From: Verrucomicrobia bacterium UBA3761
GTDB lineage: Bacteria; Verrucomicrobiota; Kiritimatiellia; RFP12; UBA1067
DNA length: 45,023 nt
NCBI GenBank assembly: GCA_002371135.1
Contig: DFGB01000038.1
Coordinates: 22,426 to 67,448 of the forward strand
Reading direction: 5' to 3'
A program made the position numbers and the translations under genes. Shown here piece after piece: positions 17,312 through 25,029 of this stretch. The first letter of the stretch is position 1. Each line of letters opens with the position of its first letter. The notes below the pieces were generated by a model, which made no database searches, was not told the DNA's origin, and saw only the letters and a list, made by a program, of their open reading frames with translations.

Positions 17312-17341
17312 ATTATAGCAAAATTTCAGCGAGAAAGGCAA
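17312..17341 (-). promoter_or_regulatory. Possible promoter reading away from the gpI-like gene
   Basis: On the minus strand TTGCCT (17336-17341) is followed after 18 nt by TATAAT (17312-17317), preceded by TGC. The -10 and following bases (TTTGCTATAATATGCG) closely resemble those before thrS. No gene is recognised downstream on that strand, where 17211-17300 has only short repeats (GGAAGTAGC twice). It could be a non-coding transcript antisense to the portal-nuclease gene. Confidence 0.35.
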
Positions 17342-17351
17342 GGTGGTAAAA

Positions 17352-18245
17352 ATGGCAAATTGGGACGAATCAAAACATCCACGCGACGACGACGGCAAAT
17401 TCGGCTCCGGAGGCGGAGTAACGCCCGCATCGGAACTGAAGAAAAAGTCGAACGATGAGTTGACCAAGATCAATCCGTGGGACGACGAAAAGACAAAGAA
17501 GATGAAGATGCGGCTTGCAAAGATGCACGCAGGCAACCAAGCCATCAAAGATGACATCGCCAAACGCAAGGCTCACATCGAACAAATGAAGAAGGATAAC
17601 GCAAAGATGAAGAAGGAACTTGGAATCAACGCGGCTCTCATGCCACCGATGTATGTCGCGAACTCCGTCCAGACAATCGAGGGCGACGCGCCGCTCGCGG
17701 TTCAGCTTGCGCCCTTCGGCGAGTTCAAGGGCGTCTTGAACAAGGCCGACGGCAAGAAGACGCCAATCGTGCAGCATCTCGACCAGGCCGCGTTCGAGCG
17801 CATCCTGAACGCATGGAACGCGGCGGGCTCGCCGGAGCTCCTGGTCGACGCGGACCATCTCAGCTGCGAAGGCGGCAGCACAAAGGCGTTCGCATGGGCG
17901 AGCAACCTGCGCATCGAGGACGGCGGGCTCTACGCAGACTTCAGGTTCACCGACGCCGGGCGCGCCGCTGTCAACGCGCGCGAGTATCGCTTCGTCTCGC
18001 CGGTCTTCAACTGCGACAAGAACGGCGAGGCCGTGGGGCTTCAGTCCGTCGCGCTCACCAACCGCCCGAACCTTCCGGTCTCTTGCGTCCTCAACCGCGA
18101 GTCGACCGGCGTCACTAACGTTGAGGACAACGAAGGAAAACCGAACAAGGGCGTACGGGCAAGCCCCCTGCCCGACTGCCGCAGTCTCGCGCCGCGTCTG
18201 GTGCAGTCTCGGCGGTTGTTTAGGGGGCACTCGGCGGTTGCTTAG
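17352..18245 (+). CDS. Prophage remnant: coiled-coil plus Mu gpI-like protease, C-truncated
   Basis: 297 residues. Residues 1-22 carry WDESKHPRDDDGKFGSGGG, the same linker-type motif as in the preceding gene. Residues 25-95 are Lys-rich and helical, probably coiled coil. From about residue 100 to 255 it resembles the Mu gpI head-maturation protease: VQLAPFGEFKG, LVDADHLSCEGGSTKAFAWA, and REYRFVSPVF with LTNRPNLPV. The scaffold half that should follow is absent, and the last 40 residues are unrelated low-complexity sequence running into a 22-bp tandem duplication. The ATG at 17352 has an AAGGTGG site 5-6 nt upstream, so the gene could still be translated. Phage family members cut the capsid scaffold. 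Here function is doubtful. Confidence 0.65.
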   Translation: MANWDESKHPRDDDGKFGSGGGVTPASELKKKSNDELTKINPWDDEKTKKMKMRLAKMHAGNQAIKDDIAKRKAHIEQMKKDNAKMKKELGINAALMPPMYVANSVQTIEGDAPLAVQLAPFGEFKGVLNKADGKKTPIVQHLDQAAFERILNAWNAAGSPELLVDADHLSCEGGSTKAFAWASNLRIEDGGLYADFRFTDAGRAAVNAREYRFVSPVFNCDKNGEAVGLQSVALTNRPNLPVSCVLNRESTGVTNVEDNEGKPNKGVRASPLPDCRSLAPRLVQSRRLFRGHSAVA

Positions 18246-18252
18246 GGGGCAC
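18209..18252. repeat. 22-bp tandem duplication at the end of the gpI-like gene
   Basis: Two adjacent 22-bp units, TCGGCGGTTG(T/C)TTAGGGGGCAC, differ at one base. The gpI-like reading frame stops in the second unit. The repeat may mark the deletion junction that removed the rest of the prophage. Confidence 0.85.
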
Positions 18253-18348
18253 TCCAAATCCTCTCCCCAAGCCCACCTTTTCGATGCTGAAAAACCTGCC
18301 CGGTAGATTATACAATTTTCCCGACGGGATATGCTCGGCCCTCCCGCT

Positions 18349-18377
18349 TTGACTTTTGCCGAAAGAAATGGTATAAT
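18349..18377 (+). promoter_or_regulatory. Promoter for efp
   Basis: TTGACT (18349-18354), 17 nt, TATAAT (18372-18377), with TGG before the -10. An AGGAG ribosome-binding site precedes the ATG at 18418. This shows that efp is expressed independently of the phage remnant upstream. Confidence 0.85.
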
Positions 18378-18417
18378 GTTCGCCGTTTGTTGAAAAAGAT
18401 ACAACAGGAGACTAAAA

Positions 18418-18993
18418 ATGGGCGAAGTTATCGGAGCAGGCGAACTGCACAAGGGCGTAAAGCTCCTCATCGACGGCGAACCGTGGGAAATCACGGAATT
18501 CGATTTCTCCAAGCCGGGGAAGGGTCAGGCCATCTACAACTGCAAGCTCCGCAACATGATGACGGGCGGCGGCATGTCCAAGAGCTATCGCTCTGGCGAC
18601 AAGTTCGAAAAGCCCGACCTCACGCAGCAGAGCGTCATCTATTCCTACGACGACGGCACCGCGTTCGTCTTCACCGACGACAACTACGAGGAAATCCGCG
18701 TTTCCTATGATGTCATGGGCGACAAGAAATACTTCCTCATGGACGAGATGGAAGTTTCTGCGCTCTTCTTCAACGACAAGGTTATCGGCATTGCTTTGCC
18801 GCAGCTCGTAGAGCGCAAGGTGATCAAGGTCGAGCCCGGCGTCAAGGGCAATACGGCATCTGGCAAAGTGACAAAGCCCGCGACGGTAGAGGGCGGATAC
18901 GTCTGCGCAGTTCCGCTCTTCATCAACGAAGGCGACGTCGTCCGCATCAACACAGAGACCGGCGAATACAACGACCGCGTTTCCACAAAGTAA
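18418..18993 (+). CDS. efp: Translation elongation factor P
   Basis: The 191-residue three-domain factor relieves ribosome stalling at consecutive prolines. The N-terminal KOW-like domain ends in KPGKGQA, whose Lys35 corresponds to the beta-lysylated Lys34 of E. coli, so an EpmA/EpmB-type modification is possible. No epmA or epmB gene is in the window. The C-terminal OB domain has NTASGKVTKPATVEGG, VPLFINEGDVVRINT and TGEYNDRV, all standard. Length is normal. It has a strong promoter and ribosome-binding site. It is a conserved single gene between phage debris and palindromic repeats. Confidence 0.97.
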   Translation: MGEVIGAGELHKGVKLLIDGEPWEITEFDFSKPGKGQAIYNCKLRNMMTGGGMSKSYRSGDKFEKPDLTQQSVIYSYDDGTAFVFTDDNYEEIRVSYDVMGDKKYFLMDEMEVSALFFNDKVIGIALPQLVERKVIKVEPGVKGNTASGKVTKPATVEGGYVCAVPLFINEGDVVRINTETGEYNDRVSTK

Positions 18994-19016
18994 TTCGATT
19001 TTCGATTTCCCGGTTT

Positions 19017-19163
19017 ATTGCGGTGGACTTGAATAAGGGCAGTGTTTATCGCAGAGACACGCAGAGACGCGAAGAACGCAGAGTCTATTAGGCCTTTTCG
19101 TGCTCTGCGCCTCTGCATCTTTGCGATAAAAATACTGACGAAAACTCTGGCCAGCACAATAAC
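19017..19163. repeat. Palindromic MITE-like element, copy B
   Basis: 147 bp, starting ATTGCGGTGGAC and ending GGCCAGCACAATAAC, in the same orientation as copy A (15923-16070). The two outer ~40-bp ends are nearly identical between copies. The inner stem here is CGCAGAGACACGCAGAG against CTCTGCGCCTCTGCATC-type sequence, different from copy A yet still self-complementary. It lies immediately after efp and could act as its terminator. Confidence 0.85.
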
Positions 19164-19236
19164 ACACGGATTTGCCCGGGTCTAACGGCTTTCGCGAAAA
19201 GAGTGAGCGCCGTTAGGCGCGAACAAATCCGTGTGT
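19162..19236. repeat. Nested palindrome
   Basis: The outer arms ACACACGGATTTG (19162-19174) and CAAATCCGTGTGT (19224-19236) match perfectly. Inner arms CTAACGGC (19182-19189) and GCCGTTAG (19209-19216) also match, and TTTCGCGAAA (19190-19199) is a palindrome at the centre. It abuts the end of copy B. The remaining 57 nt before thrH show only short CGTAAAT repeats. Confidence 0.85.
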
Positions 19237-19293
19237 CAATCGATCGTAAATCGTAAATCGATTCAACCTTCCAATTTTTAACAGCCTATTGAC

Positions 19294-19896
19294 ATGGATA
19301 TCGTCTGCCTGGATCTTGAAGGCGTGCTCGTGCCGGAAATCTGGATTGCGTTTTCCGCCGCCACAGGGATACCCGAATTCCGCCGCACTACGCGCGATGA
19401 GCCCGACTACGACAAGCTCATGCACTACCGCCTCGACCTGCTGGACAAGCACGGTTTCGGGCTTAAGGAAATCCAGGACGTGATTTCCGGCATGCGTCCG
19501 CTCATCGGCGCCGACGAATTTCTTGACGAGTTGCGCGCCAGGACGCAGGTCCTTATTCTTTCGGACACGTTCGATCAATTCTCGCGTCCGCTTATGAAGA
19601 AGCTCAACTGGCCTGCGATTTTCTGCAATTCTCTCACAGTCGACGGCAATCATGTGACGGGATACAAGATGCGCTGTCCGCAATCGAAACTCACGACTGT
19701 CCGGGCGTTGCAAAGTTGCGGTTTCCAGACGATCGCCGCGGGCGACAGCTACAACGATCTTGCGATGATCCGCGCGTCCCGCGCAGGCTTCCTATTCCGC
19801 TCCACGCCAGAGATAAAGGCGGCGAACCCCGACATCCCGGCATTCGAGACATACGACGATTTCCTGTCCGCGATACTTGCGAAGCTGGGCGATTGA
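19294..19896 (+). CDS. thrH: Phosphoserine phosphatase / homoserine phosphotransferase ThrH
   Basis: This 200-residue HAD-superfamily enzyme closely follows the ThrH pattern known from Pseudomonas. The nucleophile motif is CLDLEGVLVPEIWI (DLEGV in place of the usual DxDGT). Motif II is LILSDTFDQF and motif III/IV is AAGDSYNDLAMI. ThrH releases phosphate from phosphoserine, and in vitro transfers it to homoserine, bypassing ThrB. It may thus serve serine or threonine synthesis. No Shine-Dalgarno site is evident before the ATG. The stop codon lies within 10 nt of the amidase gene, so the two are probably co-transcribed. Confidence 0.93.
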   Translation: MDIVCLDLEGVLVPEIWIAFSAATGIPEFRRTTRDEPDYDKLMHYRLDLLDKHGFGLKEIQDVISGMRPLIGADEFLDELRARTQVLILSDTFDQFSRPLMKKLNWPAIFCNSLTVDGNHVTGYKMRCPQSKLTTVRALQSCGFQTIAAGDSYNDLAMIRASRAGFLFRSTPEIKAANPDIPAFETYDDFLSAILAKLGD

Positions 19897-19904
19897 TCGC
19901 AAAG

Positions 19905-20861
19905 ATGCTCTCCTGCTCTCTATTCCTTGCGATGACCATCGCGTTCCCGGCTCCCGGGCAGAAGCTCCCGTATGTCGAAAAGACATACATGATAGGGGCT
20001 GTGGAACGCGGGGTGACGAACATCGTCATCAAGGGTGCAAACGTCGAGGTATACAGGACCGGCGCGTGGGGGACGCTAGTCGACGTCGCAGAGGGGACGA
20101 ACACTATTCAAATCGTCAATGGAGACGAGACGACGAATCACGTCTTTTACGTTGCGGCAAAGCCACGTCCGAAGTCTGCGCCGCCGCCTGACGCAGTACT
20201 TTCCACAAACAAGCCGCAGGAAAAGATCTGGAAGAAACTCGATTACTGCGCCGACGAGCCCAAACCGCATCCAAACGGCAAGCCGCCCGCGGAGACTATC
20301 ATAGTCCTCGATCCCGGCCACGGCGGTTCCGACACTGGCGCGGTTTCTCCCCACGGGCTTTACGAGAAGAATGCGAACCTCCTTCTCGCAAACGCCGTCA
20401 AGCGCGAGCTCGAAGGGAAGGGCTACCGCGTGCTGATGACACGCGAGAGCGATGCCGCGCTCGTGCTCCATGACCGACCCAGGCTTGCCCATGCAGAGGG
20501 CGCGGACGCGTTTGTCTCCATACACCATAACGCGCCAGGCGTCGCCTCCGACCCGATCGCAGCCCGCCATAGCGCCGTCTACTCGTGGAATGAAATTGGC
20601 GAGAGACTCTCGACTGCAATTGCCTCGCGCATCGAAGCGGCGTTTGATGGCGAGATCCCGACCAAAGGTTCCTTGCATGCGAATTTTGCCGTCACGCGCA
20701 ACCCGGAAATCCCGAGTTGCTTGGTGGAGGCCGACTTCATCACTTCCCCCGCCGGTGAAGAAAACATCTTTTCCATCGAAGGGCGCCTTCATTTTGCTTC
20801 CGCCATCGCGCAAGGCATCGATGACTGGTGCAACATGAAAGACGGGGAAAGCGCAGAATAG
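19905..20861 (+). CDS. N-acetylmuramoyl-L-alanine amidase (Amidase_3)
   Basis: About 318 residues: an N-terminal hydrophobic signal (MLSCSLFLAMTIAFPAPG), a roughly 100-residue beta-rich region, a Pro/Lys linker, then the zinc amidase domain from about residue 130. Zinc ligands and catalytic residues fit the family: LDPGHGG (His), LYEKN (Glu), SIHHNA (His) and SCLVEADFIT (catalytic Glu). It cleaves the bond between MurNAc and the stem peptide in the cell envelope, for cell separation or turnover. An in-frame TTG at 19893, overlapping the thrH stop, would add MIAK and improve the signal peptide; it is a good alternative start. It is followed after 9 nt by murC-murB. Confidence 0.92.
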   Translation: MLSCSLFLAMTIAFPAPGQKLPYVEKTYMIGAVERGVTNIVIKGANVEVYRTGAWGTLVDVAEGTNTIQIVNGDETTNHVFYVAAKPRPKSAPPPDAVLSTNKPQEKIWKKLDYCADEPKPHPNGKPPAETIIVLDPGHGGSDTGAVSPHGLYEKNANLLLANAVKRELEGKGYRVLMTRESDAALVLHDRPRLAHAEGADAFVSIHHNAPGVASDPIAARHSAVYSWNEIGERLSTAIASRIEAAFDGEIPTKGSLHANFAVTRNPEIPSCLVEADFITSPAGEENIFSIEGRLHFASAIAQGIDDWCNMKDGESAE

Positions 20862-20870
20862 AATTTTCAG

Positions 20871-22754
20871 ATGAAGATCCACTTCCTTGGCATCGGCGGC
20901 GTAGGAATGGCTGCGCTAGCCGTCCTCATGAAAAATGAAGGGCACGAAGTTTGCGGCTGCGACGTCCATGAAAGCGCAAGAGTGAAGTGGCTGCGGTCGA
21001 ACGGCATTGCCGTGGCGATCGGACACGCCTCGTCTCATGTCGACGATGCGGATATGGTTGTCGCTACGCCCGCCGTGCATCGCGACAACCCGGAATTTGC
21101 GAAAGCCCGCGAATGCGGGATTTTGCGCTACCGCGGCGACGTCCTTGCAGAACTCGTTTCACGATGCGATTCCGTCGCCGTATGCGGCAGCCACGGCAAG
21201 ACTACGACATCGACTTTCGTCGCCAAACTCCTAAAAGCGCTTGGCGAAGATCCTTCATGGGCGATAGGTGGCGAGACAGGCGCGTTTCCCGTGGCGGCGG
21301 TCGGACGAGGGCCGCTTGTAGTAGAGGCCGACGAGTCGGACGGGACTTTGGCGAATTATCATGCGCGTCTACTAGTAGTCACGAATTGCGAATACGACCA
21401 CCCCGACCACTTCAAAACGCCAGAGGACTACTTCGCCTGCTATGACGCCGCGCGGCGCAACGCACGCGAGGTTGTCGAAGCGGAATCGCTTGCGATGGAT
21501 GGCTGGCAATTCGAGATCCCAGGCGAGCACAATCGCCGCAATGCGCGCGCGGCGGTGGAAGTCGCATTGCGCAGAGGGCATTCGCGAAAGGAGATCGAAA
21601 GAGCGTTGCCGGAAGTGCTTGCGGAACTGCCGGATCGCAGATTTCAGCTTCTGTCGCCCGGCGTCTACACCGATTACGCCCACCACCCGACAGAGATGCA
21701 ATGCGCGATTTCGATGGCGCAGGAGAAGTGCGCCGCCGGCGGGACGCTGCGCGTCCTCTTCCAGCCGCACCGCTACTCGCGCACGAAAGCGCTCATCGAT
21801 GACTTCGCCGCCGTGTTGCGATCGGTCGGGGAGGTCGTCTTGTGCCCCGTCTATGCGGCGTTCGAGGATCCCGTCGAAGGCGGCGCTTCGGCCGACTTGT
21901 ATGCGAGGATGCGCGCTTCTGGCGCGAGCGGCAAGGTGATGCTTGCGCGTTCGCTCGACGAAGCGTGGAGACATGTCGAGTTTGAAATGGCTGACGGCGA
22001 TGTGACGCTGCTCCTCGGTGCGGGCGACATAATCGAACTCGCAAACCGCGCAGCGGAGTTTCGGCCTCTCAAGTCGCGACCGGACAAGCGCGAACTCGCT
22101 CCGCTCTCTTTTTTCCGCACTGGCGGTGCGAGCGTCGGCGGCGGCAGGCGCGTCGTTGTCGGCAGCGGCTCGAATCTGTGGATCTCCGATCTCACGACCG
22201 ACAGCGATTACGTGAAGGTTTCCGGTCCGGCCGCGCGCCTTGGCGCTTCGCTCGGCATTCCATGGATGGTTGGCGTGCCAGGTACGATCGGCGGCTGGTT
22301 GAAGATGAATGCCGGCGCGTTCGGCCATTCAATATCAGAAGTTGTGAAGAGAGTGAAGATGGATGGCGTCTGGCTCGACCGGGAGGCGTGCGGCTTTGGC
22401 TACAGGTCGAGTGCGCTCGACGGGACGATCGAGGACTGCGAACTTGAAATGCCTTCCTCATGGGAAGATGCCGCAGCCGGCTATCTCGCACGACGCAAGA
22501 AATTCCCTTCGCGCTGCTGTGGCAGCGTTTTCAAAAATCCGCCGGGAGATCATGCAGGACGCCTCCTTGAAGCCGTTGGCGCAAAGGGGATGTGCGTTGG
22601 CGGTGCCGAAGTCTGGAAAGAACATGCGAACGTCATCTTCGCCCGCGACGGTGCGACGTCAAGCGACATTCTCGCTCTCGCAGAAATCGTCCGCTCGCGC
22701 GTTTTCCATCGCTTCGGCGTCAGGCTCGAATACGAAATCGCAGGATTGGGATGA
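20871..22754 (+). CDS. murCB: MurC-MurB fusion, compact
   Basis: The 627-residue protein joins two steps of peptidoglycan precursor synthesis. Residues 1-396 are UDP-MurNAc:L-alanine ligase: GIGGVGMAALA (nucleotide loop), CGSHGKTTT (ATP P-loop, about 104-112), EADESDGTL, and TDYAHHPTE. Residues about 400-627 are UDP-EnolpyruvylGlcNAc reductase: FFRTGGA, GSGSNLW, GVPGTIGGWLKMNAGAFG (FAD), CGSVFKNP with the catalytic Ser, and the final RFGVRLEYEI with the catalytic Glu. Both halves are short. MurC lacks about 50-60 residues of its central domain after the TNCEYDH segment. MurB lacks much of its first FAD domain between RTGG and GVPG. All main catalytic motifs remain. The stop overlaps the birA start (ATGA). 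Confidence 0.93.
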   Translation: MKIHFLGIGGVGMAALAVLMKNEGHEVCGCDVHESARVKWLRSNGIAVAIGHASSHVDDADMVVATPAVHRDNPEFAKARECGILRYRGDVLAELVSRCDSVAVCGSHGKTTTSTFVAKLLKALGEDPSWAIGGETGAFPVAAVGRGPLVVEADESDGTLANYHARLLVVTNCEYDHPDHFKTPEDYFACYDAARRNAREVVEAESLAMDGWQFEIPGEHNRRNARAAVEVALRRGHSRKEIERALPEVLAELPDRRFQLLSPGVYTDYAHHPTEMQCAISMAQEKCAAGGTLRVLFQPHRYSRTKALIDDFAAVLRSVGEVVLCPVYAAFEDPVEGGASADLYARMRASGASGKVMLARSLDEAWRHVEFEMADGDVTLLLGAGDIIELANRAAEFRPLKSRPDKRELAPLSFFRTGGASVGGGRRVVVGSGSNLWISDLTTDSDYVKVSGPAARLGASLGIPWMVGVPGTIGGWLKMNAGAFGHSISEVVKRVKMDGVWLDREACGFGYRSSALDGTIEDCELEMPSSWEDAAAGYLARRKKFPSRCCGSVFKNPPGDHAGRLLEAVGAKGMCVGGAEVWKEHANVIFARDGATSSDILALAEIVRSRVFHRFGVRLEYEIAGLG

Positions 22755-23452
22755 AGTGGAATGTCATACACAAAGCGGCTACCGCCTCTACCAATATCGA
22801 TGCGCGTTCCGGCCGTGCGGGCGACGTGTTCACGGCTGATTGGCAGAGCGCCGGCCGCGGACGGCTGGACCACAAATGGCATTCGCCGCGCGGCGTGAAC
22901 CTCATCATGTCGGCTGTGATAGACACCTCCGGTCTTGAAAACCCGCACGTCGCCACGCTCCCGATTGCAATCGGGCTCGCCGTATGCCGTGCAGCAAAGG
23001 ATTTAGGCGTCAGCGGCGCAAGGATCAAGTGGCCGAACGACATCCTTGTCAAAGGCAGAAAACTCGCCGGGATACTTTGCGAGCTCAATGGTGCGCTTGC
23101 AATCGTCGGCATCGGGATGAACGTCAACTGCCGGGATTTCCCCGGCGACATCGCAGAGCGCGCAACGTCGCTATTCCTTGAAACAGGTCTCCGGCGCGAG
23201 GTCGCTGGCGTTCGCGATGCGGTTCTTGGTCAAATCTCCTCTATCTTGCCTGTATGGCGGGAGAAGGGGCTTGACGCGCTCTGGGACGCTATCGTCCCCC
23301 TCGACTGCCTCCGCGGCCGGCAGGTCCGCGTATTGCGCATCGACTCGGACCCGACGCCATTCGAGGGCCTTTGCGACGGCATCGCCCCCGATGGTTCTCT
23401 CCTCGTCGCCGGCGAACACATCTGGGCCGGAGAAGCGACGATTGGCAGTTAA
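22751..23452 (+). CDS. birA: Biotin-protein ligase
   Basis: The 233-residue protein activates biotin with ATP and attaches it to carboxylase carrier lysines. The biotinyl-AMP loop GRGRLDHKWHSPRG is near residue 36-49, followed by KWPNDILVKGRKLAGIL and GIGMNVN; a small SH3-like C-terminal domain follows (GRQVRVLR ... HIWAGEA). There is no N-terminal winged helix, so it is the monofunctional type and not a repressor. Its ATG overlaps the murC-murB stop by 4 nt, which argues for translational coupling. The start codon is fixed by this overlap and by the family's N-terminus. Confidence 0.95.
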   Translation: MKWNVIHKAATASTNIDARSGRAGDVFTADWQSAGRGRLDHKWHSPRGVNLIMSAVIDTSGLENPHVATLPIAIGLAVCRAAKDLGVSGARIKWPNDILVKGRKLAGILCELNGALAIVGIGMNVNCRDFPGDIAERATSLFLETGLRREVAGVRDAVLGQISSILPVWREKGLDALWDAIVPLDCLRGRQVRVLRIDSDPTPFEGLCDGIAPDGSLLVAGEHIWAGEATIGS

Positions 23453-23477
23453 ACGTTTGCCTGCTGCCAACTGCCAA

Positions 23478-23506
23478 TTGACTTTCAGACGGCAATATGA
23501 TACAAT
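23478..23506 (+). promoter_or_regulatory. Promoter for the GH20 gene
   Basis: TTGACT (23478-23483), 17 nt, TACAAT (23501-23506), with TGA before the -10 giving an extended -10. A strong GGAGG ribosome-binding site follows at 23521. The promoter sits in the 79-nt gap after birA and starts the GH20-NusG-glycosyltransferase-HNH block. Confidence 0.8.
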
Positions 23507-23531
23507 TTCATTTCAAAATCGGAGGAAATTT

Positions 23532-25010
23532 ATGAGCAAATACGTGAAGGGTGTTGCAGTGGCGATTTCGTGTGCGGCAATGCCGGTCCTAGCGGCGGTG
23601 AATATCGTCCCGTTGCCGAATAAAATCATAGAAGGGGAGGGCGCGCTCCCGGCGGAGACGGCTCACAATGTCAAGAAAGTCTACGATGCGACAGTGCCGG
23701 GCGAAGGGTATCGGCTGAAAGTCGATGCGAACGGACTCGAAATCGCATATAGCGATGCCGCGGGCGTGTTCTACGCAGAGCAGACTCTCATGCAGCTTGT
23801 CGCGCCGGATGGTTCCGTGCCGTATGTCGAAATAGAGGATGCGCCGCAGTTCAAATGGCGCGGCGTGCACTGGGACGACTGCCGCCATTTCATCGGCAAG
23901 GAAGCGCTCATGAAGTGCCTCGATGCAATGGCGCTCAACAAGTTGAACATCCTCCACTGGCATCTCACGGAAGACCAGGGCTGGCGCATCGAGATAAAGA
24001 AGTACCCCGAACTGACAAAGAAAGGGTCCGTGCGTCCGGCGAGTCCGAAGCCGGTGGTCCTCAAGACGCCCGGTTGCAAGGATTACTGGGAATCCAACAA
24101 CACGCCATACGGACCGTATTTCTACACGCAGGAAGAAATCAAGGAAATTGTCGCCTATGCAGCGGCGCGCCACATAACAATCGTGCCGGAGATTGAACTG
24201 CCCGGTCATGCGCTCGCTGCGATTGCGGCCTATCCCGAACTTGGATGCACCGGCGAGCAGTTCGAGCCGTGGTGGCGCTGGGGCGTGAGCGAGCATATAT
24301 TCTGCGGCGGCAACGATGCGGCGATCAAGTTCCTCGAAGACGTGCTTGACGAAGTTTGCGAACTTTTCCCGGGCCCCGTGGTGCATATCGGCGGCGACGA
24401 AGCGCCAAAGGCGATGTGGAAGAAGTGTCCGAAGTGTCAGAAGCGGATTGCGGACCTCGGACTCGCAGGCGAGGAAGGACTTCAAGGTTGGATGACGAGG
24501 CATTTCACCCAGTACCTCGCAGCGAAGGGTAAAAGGGCGATCGGCTGGGACGAAGTGCTTGACGGCGACCCCGGCAAGGATACAATCATAATGTCCTGGC
24601 GAGGCCCCGGCGGCGGCATCAAGGCGGCGGCGCGTGGCAACGATGTCGTAATGACGCCCGTCAATCCTTGCTACTTGGACAACCCTCAGGGCCTGGAGGA
24701 CGATCCATACGAATACATAAACTATGGCTTCATCGACACACTCGAGCTTTGCTACGGCTTCAACCCTGTCGCAGGCATCCCGGAGGAGCAACACTCGCAC
24801 ATTCTCGGCGGCCAAGGCAACAACTGGACAGAGTATACTTGGAACGCCAGCGAATACGAGTGGAAAATCTGGCCGCGCATGAGCGCAATCGCCGAATGCC
24901 TCTGGACCAAACCGGAACGCAAGGACTGGCAGGACTTCAAGAGACGCGTCGCCACCATGCGCAAACGCCTCATACACCTCTACCACATAAATGCGGCTCC
25001 GGTGGAATGA
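23532..25010 (+). CDS. Secreted beta-N-acetylhexosaminidase, GH20
   Basis: The 492-residue protein releases terminal N-acetylglucosamine or N-acetylgalactosamine from glycans such as chitin oligomers, mucin or peptidoglycan fragments. Residues 1-21 (MSKYVKGVAVAISCAAMPVLA) form a signal peptide, so it is exported. A GH20b N-terminal domain is followed by the TIM barrel with WHLTEDQGWRIEIKKYPEL and the catalytic pair Asp289-Glu290 in HIGGDEAPK. The substrate-assisted mechanism uses this Asp-Glu pair. IGWDEVLDGD and MSWRGPGGG are further barrel motifs. GGAGGAAAT before the ATG fixes the start. With the alpha-galactosidase and GH9 elsewhere it suggests a broad glycan diet. Confidence 0.95.
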   Translation: MSKYVKGVAVAISCAAMPVLAAVNIVPLPNKIIEGEGALPAETAHNVKKVYDATVPGEGYRLKVDANGLEIAYSDAAGVFYAEQTLMQLVAPDGSVPYVEIEDAPQFKWRGVHWDDCRHFIGKEALMKCLDAMALNKLNILHWHLTEDQGWRIEIKKYPELTKKGSVRPASPKPVVLKTPGCKDYWESNNTPYGPYFYTQEEIKEIVAYAAARHITIVPEIELPGHALAAIAAYPELGCTGEQFEPWWRWGVSEHIFCGGNDAAIKFLEDVLDEVCELFPGPVVHIGGDEAPKAMWKKCPKCQKRIADLGLAGEEGLQGWMTRHFTQYLAAKGKRAIGWDEVLDGDPGKDTIIMSWRGPGGGIKAAARGNDVVMTPVNPCYLDNPQGLEDDPYEYINYGFIDTLELCYGFNPVAGIPEEQHSHILGGQGNNWTEYTWNASEYEWKIWPRMSAIAECLWTKPERKDWQDFKRRVATMRKRLIHLYHINAAPVE

Positions 25011-25029
25011 GGCAACGCAAAACAAGAAG

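Noticed and set aside
15923..19163. Phage attachment sites formed by the two 148-bp direct repeats
   Set aside because: No integrase or tRNA target is present, the copies have their own terminal inverted repeats, and efp is enclosed; a small repeat family explains them better.
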